Below the pieces are notes generated by a model. It was given only the letters and a program-made list of their open reading frames with translations, did not search any database and was not told where the DNA came from. 58,192 nt of DNA from an uncultured Anaerobiospirillum sp. (GTDB lineage: Bacteria > Pseudomonadota > Gammaproteobacteria > Enterobacterales > Succinivibrionaceae). The stretch lies in assembly GCA_944389615.1 (NCBI GenBank), contig CALXNA010000020.1:1-58192 (forward strand). The letters run 5' to 3'. Shown in pieces: positions 36,798-43,375 of this stretch (position 1 is its first letter; each line of letters begins with the position of its first letter). Position numbers and translations under genes: made by a program.

Positions 36798-37591
36798 GGC
36801 CCAGCGCTTGGCGCTAAGAGAAGAGCGCGAGGCGCTTGCTGTCCTCAGGCAGGCAAAGATCTCTCTGAAGACAGTGCCGCTCTCTCCCCGCATGGGACAG
36901 AACTCGCTCCAGCTGCGGATAGGTCGCTACAGGGGCGAGGATCCGACCTGCCACCTGATAAGAGCCGAGTAGTGGAACTGGTGCCTGAGACGGGGAGTGC
37001 CTCTCCGGTTGCATAAGGCTCACCCGCAGATTGCGGGTATGCCACTGGCTTATGATAAGTCTCTAAGGAAGAGAGGGTGACCTGCCTTCGGATATGGGGG
37101 CGAGAGCTCCTGATGGTAGATAAGGCCAGCAATGGGCGGGTCGTGGCTGTGGCTAGCGCTTTGAGCTCGGGCTCAGGTTTTAGGCCGGTAGGTAAGCTGA
37201 GTAAGACGGAGGCAGCCGCTCAGGGGCGGGCGCTGCCCACAGCGGCGGCGTAATATGCTGCGTGTGGCGTGAGCTTTGTGTCCTAGTGCCTGCGGGCGTC
37301 TTAGCGTCGATATGGCTTGTCTGATAGAGTGGGGCAAGAGCTGCGCGGCGTGGCAAGCGAAGTATGGTGCTTGGGGTGGAGAGGATGAGATAGCGTTGTG
37401 GGCGCCGTTAGCGTGAAGTAGGGACCGAGCGCGGCTGAGGGTAGGGCCTTCGGATCGCTGGGAGCAGATTGACCCTTGCTCAGTGGTGGAGAGTGCTCAG
37501 GGGATTCTGGGTTCCGGAGCGGGGGTGGAAGCTGTTGCTGGGAGATAGCCGGGGCGGGCGCTACTAACGGGGCAAAATGGCGCTTTTGTGC
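36798..37591. other. 800-base stretch without a recognised gene
   Basis: No convincing coding frame. The minus-strand frame at 37301-37861 has Pro/Ser-rich shadow-like composition and overlaps both the promoter and the start of the SulP gene. A nested hairpin sits at 37012-37054, and two copies of the GGGGCGGGCGCT motif occur near 37223 and 37551. Confidence 0.5.
37012..37054. other. Nested inverted repeat (cruciform-like)
   Basis: Outer arms CATAAG (37012-37017) and CTTATG (37049-37054) enclose a perfect inner hairpin ACCCGCA-GAT-TGCGGGT (37022-37038). There is no T-tract. It is possibly a structured RNA element or a protein-binding palindrome downstream of the aldo/keto reductase gene. Confidence 0.35.
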
Positions 37592-37620
37592 TTGCGTCGC
37601 GGGAAGGGCCTTTCTATAAT
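37592..37620 (+). promoter_or_regulatory. Promoter of the SulP transporter gene
   Basis: -35 TTGCGT (37592-37597), 17-base spacer, -10 TATAAT (37615-37620). It leaves a leader of about 150 bases before ATG 37776 in which no riboswitch is recognised. Confidence 0.65.
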
Positions 37621-37775
37621 GGGCGCCCGCAACTGAGCGGGCGGCAGTGGTGATAAGTTGCTCTGGGGTAGGCGCTTGTTGGCGCGCTGAACTTAGGGCA
37701 ATGGTCTCCACTTGCGTTTTCTTGCCGCTTGGTTGTAAGTCCTCGCTTTTCACTCTTACCATAGGGCCTTGAGCT

Positions 37776-39572
37776 ATGTCAGCTCCTAACTCCTCTGCCC
37801 CCAACGATGCCGTGGCTGCAGCCCAAGCGGCACAAAATCGTTTAGTCCCTGCACTTTTCACCTGCCTTAAAGAAGGCTACACCTTCAAGATGCTGCGCTC
37901 TGACCTGCTTGCGGGTCTGACCGTGGCCATTGTGGCGCTGCCGCTTGCGATGGCGATGGCGGTCGCCGCCGGAGCCTCGCCTGATAAGGGCCTTGTGACA
38001 GCGGTGGTCGCAGGCTTCTTTATCTCGGCTTTAGGTGGCTCGCGCGTGCAAATCGGTGGCCCGACCGGCGCCTTTGTCGTGGTCATCTTCGATGTCATCA
38101 GCCGCTATGGCTTAGATGGCTTGATTGTCGCCTCGGTCATGGCCGGTATCATCTTGGTCATTGCCGGGTATGCGCGCCTCGGTAAGCTCATCCGCTACAT
38201 CCCATATCCGGTCATCACCGGCTTTACCACCGGTATCGCGGTGACCATTGCCTCGACTCAGGTCAAGGATTTCTTAGGGTTGCAAAGCGACGCACCCGCG
38301 CCGTTCCTTGAGAAGTGGATGGTGTACCTGACTCACCTCAACGAGACCTCGGTCTATGCCTTAGGCATTGGTCTGTTGGCACTGTTCCTTATCATCGGCT
38401 GTAAGAAGCTCAGCCCCAAAATTCCGGCCTACCTTTTAGCCATCGTGGTGGTATCGCTCCTTGCCTACTTCGCGCAGCTGCCAGTTGAGACCATTGGCAG
38501 CCGCTTCCCTAATCTGCCGACGGGCCTGCCTACTCCGACCTTGCCGGAGCTGAGCTTAGAGGAAGTACGTGAGCTCATCCCATCAGCCTTTACCATTGCC
38601 TTTCTTGCGGGCATTGAAGCCTTGCTCTCGGCGGTGGTGGCTGATGCCATGACCGGGCAGCGCCACTCGCTCAACCAAGAGCTGGTAGGGCAAGGCGTAG
38701 CTAACATTGCCTCAGGTTTCTTTGGCGGCTTACCGGCCACTGGTGCCATTGCCCGTACCGCGACCAACATCAAGTCCGGTGGCAAGACCCCGATGTCGGG
38801 AATCTTCCATGCGCTGTGCTTGCTCGTATTCTTGTACACCATCATGGACATCTTGGCCTACATCCCGATGGCAGGCCTTGCCGCGGTCTTGTTCTTGGTG
38901 GCGTGGGGTATGAGTGATGTCAAGCACTTCATCCAGATTGCCAAGATTTCCCCATCCGACCGTACCATCCTCTTCTTGACCTTCGCTTTGACCGTCTTGG
39001 TCGACCTGACGGTGGCGATTGGCGTGGGTGTGACCTTCGCCTCGCTCCTCTTCATGCGCCATATGAGTAAGTCGGTCGAGATTGAGCCGCAGATGCGTCT
39101 GACTGAGTATGACGCCACCGACGGTGAGTGGGTGAACCAAGCCGCTACGGCCGGTAACGCCGGTAATCCCATCTACGCCCCTAAGGACTTCGTGGTGCCT
39201 AAGGGCGTAGCCGCCTTCCAAATCAACGGCCCGCTCTTCTTTGGCGTCGCCTCGGAGCTGAGTGACCGGCTTAAGAACCAGCTGGTGATGCCGCGCATCC
39301 TGATTTTGCGTATGCGCTACATGCCATACCTTGATGCCTCGGGTGAAGCCTCGATTGAGAGCATCATCGAGACCTGCCATGAGCACAAGACCTTCATCAT
39401 TTTCGCTGGACTGCGCAAGCAGCCGCGGGCCTTGCTCGATAAGGCCGGTATTGCCGCTGATAAGGAAGCGGCTTTTGCCAGCGACTTCGGCGCCGCGCTG
39501 AAGATGGCGCAGAGCCTAATGGCTGACCCGAACTTCGTGGCTAAGCACCAAGATAGTCACCAGCCGCGCTAA
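37776..39572 (+). CDS. SulP-family inorganic anion transporter with STAS domain
   Basis: 598 aa. After a short Ala-rich cytoplasmic tail, the SLC26/SulP membrane domain runs from about 40 to 435 with many hydrophobic segments. It begins DLLAGLTVAIVALPLAMAMAVAAGASPDKGL, followed by GSRVQIGGPTGAFVVVI, the conserved substrate-site region. The C-terminal STAS domain (about 480-580; GVAAFQINGPLFFGVASEL, LRMRYMPYLDASGEASIE) is cytoplasmic. Family members carry sulphate, bicarbonate or dicarboxylates; DauA of E. coli and cyanobacterial BicA are relatives, and the substrate here is not decidable. The Shine-Dalgarno before ATG 37776 is weak. A hairpin follows at 39608. Confidence 0.93.
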   Translation: MSAPNSSAPNDAVAAAQAAQNRLVPALFTCLKEGYTFKMLRSDLLAGLTVAIVALPLAMAMAVAAGASPDKGLVTAVVAGFFISALGGSRVQIGGPTGAFVVVIFDVISRYGLDGLIVASVMAGIILVIAGYARLGKLIRYIPYPVITGFTTGIAVTIASTQVKDFLGLQSDAPAPFLEKWMVYLTHLNETSVYALGIGLLALFLIIGCKKLSPKIPAYLLAIVVVSLLAYFAQLPVETIGSRFPNLPTGLPTPTLPELSLEEVRELIPSAFTIAFLAGIEALLSAVVADAMTGQRHSLNQELVGQGVANIASGFFGGLPATGAIARTATNIKSGGKTPMSGIFHALCLLVFLYTIMDILAYIPMAGLAAVLFLVAWGMSDVKHFIQIAKISPSDRTILFLTFALTVLVDLTVAIGVGVTFASLLFMRHMSKSVEIEPQMRLTEYDATDGEWVNQAATAGNAGNPIYAPKDFVVPKGVAAFQINGPLFFGVASELSDRLKNQLVMPRILILRMRYMPYLDASGEASIESIIETCHEHKTFIIFAGLRKQPRALLDKAGIAADKEAAFASDFGAALKMAQSLMADPNFVAKHQDSHQPR

Positions 39573-39607
39573 TAGCCCAGCGTCAATCGGCTCAACGAAA
39601 CCAAAGG

Positions 39608-39638
39608 AAGGTCGTGGTGGTGTAGGCCCCACGGCCTT
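39608..39638 (+). terminator. Hairpin after the SulP gene
   Basis: AAGGTCGTGG (39608-39617) pairs with CCACGGCCTT (39629-39638) with one wobble, followed by TCTGT. It lies 36 bases after the stop and is a plausible but T-poor intrinsic terminator. Confidence 0.55.
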
Positions 39639-39877
39639 TCTGTATCCAGCTCTCTCCGAGACCACTATGCTGAGAGTAGGGGCTACGGGTAGGCCAGAAC
39701 CGGGAACGGTGACGCGATATAGTTCTGCGGCGCGCAGGGTCGTTGCCGGGGAATGACGCTACTGTGCCGTGTAGACTTGCTCCCTCAAAGGCATATAAGG
39801 GCGTAGGGAGTCTTGGGGCGGTGGTCGAAGTAGCAGCCCAACGAAGGTAGCTCAGTCGGCGGCTGAGCGGACTGATG

Positions 39878-39923
39878 GGGTGGGCGCTATTATGGAGAGT
39901 ATTTGCGTACGGTTAAAAGATGG
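39878..39923 (+). repeat. Dispersed repeat copy 1 (GGGGtGGGCGCT...CGTACGGTTaAAA)
   Basis: GGGGTGGGCGCTATTATGGAG followed within 20 bases by GCGTACGGTTAAAA. It matches 40209-40254 closely in order and spacing. Related cores occur at 40999 and 41850. Confidence 0.5.
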
Positions 39924-40061
39924 TATAACCAGCCATAGCACCATCCGGGTAAAAGCAGGGTATTGGAGCGGGGTAGGGGCAGTTTGGGGACTGCCGTGAC
40001 CGCGCCAAGCACGGCCTTAGACGGCTAAAGGAGCTGCTACCGAAAGTCGGCGTTGCGAGTA

Positions 40062-40073
40062 GGGGGGGGGGGG
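40062..40073 (+). repeat. G12 homopolymer outside any recognised gene
   Basis: Twelve Gs (12 Cs on the minus strand, inside an unconvincing 86-codon frame at 39913-40173). It is comparable in length to the two methyltransferase tracts but has no identified gene to switch. Confidence 0.8.
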
Positions 40074-40208
40074 ACTGAATAAGTGGGGCTCCCCGGTACA
40101 GTTGGGGCGGCGCTGCCTCTGGAGGGCCTATTTGCCACAGGATGGAGGGGCGATGCGCCGGATGGTGGCTCAACGCCTTTGAGTATGATGCTCTAGAACA
40201 GAGCTACA

Positions 40209-40320
40209 GGGGGCGGGCGCTGTAATGGAGCAAATTAGCGTACGTTCTAAAATGCCAAAACCTCCATCCAAAAGCCACATCTCTAATGAGTTTGCGCCTT
40301 TGGGCCCGCAGCAGGGAGCA
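40209..40320 (+). repeat. Dispersed repeat copy 2
   Basis: GGGGGCGGGCGCTGTAATGG, then GCGTACGTTCTAAAATGCC, then a tail with AAAGCCACATCTCT and TTTGCGCCTTTGGGCCCGC. The tail half recurs at 41030-41075 (AAAGCCACCTTCGCT, TTTGCGCCTTGGGCCCGC) and the first half at 39878. Confidence 0.55.
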
Positions 40321-40984
40321 GGGCATCGACTTCATTGGTTGTGATGTCACTTGGCGCGGCTACGTTCGCCGCTTGCTGTTTCATGCTGCGGGAGGGCCGC
40401 CTTAATCTCTAAGGAGGGAGGGGCCAACTGAGCGCCGTCACTAGTGCATGCCGCCCCACGGCACAGCTGGGCGCCTAGGTCGGTAGCGAGTTCGCCTTAG
40501 AGATAGACGACAGTGCCGTAGGCTTGGGCTTGGCCCGCGCGTAAGCGTGGCGCGTGCCCTGTGCGGCGGCGGTTGATGTGCTGCGGTAGGGGCTGGCCTT
40601 GGGCTATGGTGTGGTGCTTGAGCTTCGCTGTGCTGTGGCGGTCATGCTTGATCATCGGTGGCCCGGTTTGGCGGCTGTACCGTTGGTCCTCGGTCTGTTT
40701 TTGGTCGTCGTCGTGAGAAGAGAATAGGCAGACGCTCTGGTCTAAGCGCGATCGGGCGAGATGGGGACGTTGGCCGCTGCGCTATCACGCTGGCGTTGGT
40801 ATGAGAGGACATTGGCCTTGTGGCTGGGGCTGAAGGGACGGGCTGGGCCGCTTCGTTTGTTTGGGGTGCAGACCAATTTAAAGCAGTGCCTTCCCTTATG
40901 ACGCAGCGCTCTGCCTGAGGCGGCCAGTTGGCCTTGGTGCGGGCGGCATTTTCGGAGCTGTGATGCGGGTGGTCTTCTGGTGCT

Positions 40985-41078
40985 GTTTTAGTTAATATTG
41001 TCGTACGGTTTAAATATGCTCAAAACCCTAACAAAGCCACCTTCGCTCCAAATGCATTTGCGCCTTGGGCCCGCGCCT
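40985..41078 (+). repeat. Dispersed repeat copy 3
   Basis: GTCGTACGGTTTAAATATGC followed by CAAAACCCTAACAAAGCCAC and TTTGCGCCTTGGGCCCGC. It aligns with 40235-40320 over about 85 bases with scattered differences. It lies directly upstream of the octamer repeats of the acetyltransferase gene. Confidence 0.55.
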
Positions 41079-41112
41079 GCCCGTATAATAGGGCAGGACG
41101 GCCGCGCAGCTG

Positions 41113-41152
41113 TGCTATGTTGCTATGTTGCTATGTTGCTATGTTGCTATGT
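41113..41152 (+). repeat. Five tandem copies of the octamer TGCTATGT
   Basis: TGCTATGT occurs five times without a break, 59 bases before the most likely acetyltransferase start at 41211. Each unit holds an ATG; because 8 is not a multiple of 3, successive ATGs fall in different frames. The ATG at 41133 is in frame with the acetyltransferase in the present copy number, and the frame is open through the repeat. Confidence 0.9.
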
Positions 41153-41210
41153 TTGGCTTGCTTTGGACTACAGGCCTTGGGCTATATGGTTGGAGCAGGT
41201 AAGTAGGGTG

Positions 41211-41822
41211 ATGGACTTGGATTTGGGTTGTACCGCTGCGGACGGCTGTCAGGTCTTTAAGAGCGACCGCGAGCAAGTCGGCTTGGTGCCGCAGTGCGCG
41301 CGGGCCAAAGACCTGTGCTTTGCCTACAACTACCAGACGCGCCCGAGCGACCTTGCACGACGGCAGGCGCTCTTGGCGGACTTGCTCGGGCAGGTCGGGT
41401 GTGACTGCCAGATTGCTGAGCCCTTTACGGTCGATAACGGCTTTAACATCATGGTGGGCGACCACCTGCGCGCTGGGCCGAACTTAGTCATCTTGGACTC
41501 AGCTCCGGTGCGTCTGGGCTCCTATGTCACGCTTGGGGCTAATGTCTCCATCACTGCGGTAGGCCATCCGGTCGATGCGGCCTTGCGTAACCAAGGCATC
41601 GAGTACGCCTATCCCATTACCATCGGCTCCTATGTCTGGATTGGCGCCGGATCCTGCGTGCTGCCGGGCGTGACCATTGGAGCGCACGTCGTGATTGAGG
41701 CCGGTTCGGTGGTCAACCGTTCCTTGCCTGAGCATGTGGTCGCCGCGGGCAATCCCTGCCGCGTCGTACGCTCTTTGAGCGCTGCCGACGAAGCCCGGTA
41801 CTTTGGAGCGCCGTTGAGTTAG
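41211..41822 (+). CDS. LacA/Maa-type hexapeptide-repeat O-acetyltransferase
   Basis: 203 aa if started at ATG 41211 (AGGG just upstream), close to the usual 185-205. An N-terminal maltose-acetyltransferase-type helical region (LCFAYNYQTRPSDLARRQALLADLLGQVG) is followed by the left-handed beta-helix: FNIMVGDHLRAGPNLVILD, GSYVTLGANVSITAVGHP with catalytic-type His119, YVWIGAGSCVLPGVTIGAHVVIEAGSVV and the end AAGNPCRVVR. It transfers acetyl from acetyl-CoA to a sugar hydroxyl; the acceptor is unknown. Longer products starting at 41133 (inside the octamer repeats) or at 41016 are open in frame, so copy-number change could alter expression or the N-terminus. The gene stands alone in the repeat-rich desert. 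Confidence 0.88.
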   Translation: MDLDLGCTAADGCQVFKSDREQVGLVPQCARAKDLCFAYNYQTRPSDLARRQALLADLLGQVGCDCQIAEPFTVDNGFNIMVGDHLRAGPNLVILDSAPVRLGSYVTLGANVSITAVGHPVDAALRNQGIEYAYPITIGSYVWIGAGSCVLPGVTIGAHVVIEAGSVVNRSLPEHVVAAGNPCRVVRSLSAADEARYFGAPLS

Positions 41823-42243
41823 TTTGGGGCGCGGTTGTTTATATTACAGTACGGTTTTATTATCGCGACTTGGTTGCGGCTTGTGTCACCCGCTGCGCTA
41901 GGGGAGGCTGCGCCGCAACTTGGACTACAGCGCGCCTGCCGTCGAGCGGCGTTCGGCGTGTGGCCTAGGGTGTGCGGCGTGACCTAGATGCCAAAATTGG
42001 GTGTCCGTTGCCTGAGTCTGCGCCGCTTGTGCCTATAATGAGGAAACTTTTCTTGCAAAAACCAGCTTGGCTCACATTCTTGGGACTTTAGACCCGCTAT
42101 CTTGACACTGGGCGGCGCTGTAACACGGGACAGTAACCGTTTACGGGCCACCTTGGTGCAGGCTGCACTGTAGGGTACACTTTGGCCCTTATAGTGCTTA
42201 CCTTCGGGGGCAGCGGCGCAGGTAACTCATGTCTCACCCAAGT
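41823..42243. other. Non-coding leader region before the binding-protein gene
   Basis: No gene is recognised. Near 41847 there is another GTACGGTTTTATTA core of the dispersed repeat. TATAAT at 42034-42039 could be a -10 box (TTGCCT at 42008, but 20 bases away), which would give a leader of about 250 bases. No known riboswitch was recognised. Confidence 0.4.
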
Positions 42244-42275
42244 CTCGTAGTTTCATGAGCGCTCCGCGCTACGAG
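42244..42275 (+). promoter_or_regulatory. Hairpin just before the Shine-Dalgarno of the binding-protein gene
   Basis: CTCGTAG (42244-42250) and CTACGAG (42269-42275) are perfect arms, with AGCGCTCC between them. The structure ends about 10 bases before AGGAGG (42285-42290) and could influence translation or terminate an upstream leader transcript. Confidence 0.4.
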
Positions 42276-42295
42276 TTTAGTCTTAGGAGGCCGCT

Positions 42296-43291
42296 ATGGC
42301 GCGTTTTCATCTTGCTCTCACTGGTTTGTCTTCATCGCAGTGCGCGGGCACGCCTGCGGCTCACATGCGCGTAGGTGGAGGGCGTTCCCGGTTAGGACGC
42401 TTAGGAGCGCTGGCGCTCGCTTTGGCGGCAGCGCTGACTTGGTCAAGCACGGCGCTGGCGGCCAATGACATGGTGCAAGGAAGCCTGATTGCGCCGGAGG
42501 GCACCACCGGCTTTGGCACCGGCGTCAACGAAAACAACCTGAACATGGTGGCCACCATCAAGGCCCGCGGCGTCGTCAACATCGGGGTTAAGGGCGACAT
42601 CAAGGGCCTCGGCTTCCGCGATGAGGCCTCCGGGCAGTTTAGCGGCCTTGAGGTTGACTTGGGCCAGCGTATCGCCGAGGCGCTGGGCGTCGACGTGCAC
42701 TTTGTTGTGGTCAACTCGGCTACGCGTACTGAGCTCCTTGACCAAGGCGTGCTCGACTTAGTCATGGGCACCATGACCATCACCCCGACGCGCCAAGAGC
42801 AATGGGACTTTAGCACGCCGTACTACTCAGATCATGCTGCAGTCTTGGTCGATGCTCCGGAGATTAAAAGCTTAGGCGACTTAGCGGGCAAGAAGGTCGC
42901 AGTCACGGTTAAGACCAACTCGGCCTTAGCCCTGACCCAGAAGCTGATGGAGCTTGGCGCCATCACGGTCGATGACTTCGACGCCAACACCTTTGAAGCT
43001 AAGACATGGCAGCAGGGGATCTCGTTTCAAGAGTACGATAACGCCGAGCTCGCCGCTGCCGCACTGGCGCGCGATGAGGTCGACGGCTTCTGCAACGACA
43101 GCTCGCAGCTCTCGGTCTTCTTAGACGGGGAGCGCAAGCTCTTACCTGAGACCTTCGCCCCGCAGCCTTTTGGCATCGCTACACCTAAGGGCTCAGACCT
43201 TTCGCCTTTTGTCGCGCAGGTGGTCAGTCAGTTAGCGGACTCAGGCGAATTGCAGCGTTTGATCCAAGCCCAAGGTCTGCTGACCAAGTAG
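42296..43291 (+). CDS. Amino-acid-type ABC transporter substrate-binding protein (SBP_bac_3)
   Basis: 331 aa from ATG 42296, six bases after AGGAGG. An unusually long N-region of about 35 residues precedes the hydrophobic core of the signal peptide (LGALALALAAALTWSSTALA). The mature protein is a family 3 periplasmic binding protein: GVVNIGVKGDIKGLGF, FSGLEVDLGQRIAEALGV, LDLVMGTMTITPTRQEQWDFSTPYYSDHAAVLV, KSLGDLAGKKVAVTVKTNSA. These bind glutamate/glutamine/aspartate-like or basic amino acids. No permease or ATPase gene adjoins it, so it is an orphan here and must work with subunits encoded elsewhere. A terminator follows. Confidence 0.92.
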   Translation: MARFHLALTGLSSSQCAGTPAAHMRVGGGRSRLGRLGALALALAAALTWSSTALAANDMVQGSLIAPEGTTGFGTGVNENNLNMVATIKARGVVNIGVKGDIKGLGFRDEASGQFSGLEVDLGQRIAEALGVDVHFVVVNSATRTELLDQGVLDLVMGTMTITPTRQEQWDFSTPYYSDHAAVLVDAPEIKSLGDLAGKKVAVTVKTNSALALTQKLMELGAITVDDFDANTFEAKTWQQGISFQEYDNAELAAAALARDEVDGFCNDSSQLSVFLDGERKLLPETFAPQPFGIATPKGSDLSPFVAQVVSQLADSGELQRLIQAQGLLTK

Positions 43292-43339
43292 GCCGATAGG
43301 CCGGTGGCAGCGCCCGCCCCTGAGCGCCTTTGATATAAC

Positions 43340-43369
43340 GCCGTCCCTGAGCAGAGGTTCAGGGGCGGC
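43340..43369 (+). terminator. Terminator of the binding-protein gene
   Basis: GCCGTCCCTGA (43340-43350) pairs with TCAGGGGCGGC (43359-43369), 11 bp with one wobble and an 8-base loop, followed by TTGTTGTT. It lies in the short gap between convergent genes. Confidence 0.75.
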
Positions 43370-43375
43370 TTGTTG

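Larger units (their letters stand above)
39644..41112. other. Non-coding desert with dispersed repeats
   Basis: About 1.5 kb with no recognisable protein gene on either strand. It contains a G12 tract, several copies of an imperfect repeat around a GTACGGTT core, and GGGGCGGGCGCT motifs. The rest shows no recognised RNA or mobile element. It may be a decayed region. Confidence 0.5.

Noticed and set aside
37301..37861. Minus-strand reading frame of 186 codons before the SulP gene
   Set aside because: Pro/Ser-rich composition, overlaps the SulP promoter and 5' end in antisense, no Shine-Dalgarno or family resemblance.
39913..40173. Minus-strand reading frame of 86 codons containing the C12 tract
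   Set aside because: Pro-rich and low in protein-like order; openness can be due to high GC. Kept only as a remark at the G12 tract.
41113..41152. CRISPR-like array
   Set aside because: Units are 8 bases with no spacers. No CRISPR array or cas gene was seen anywhere in the window.
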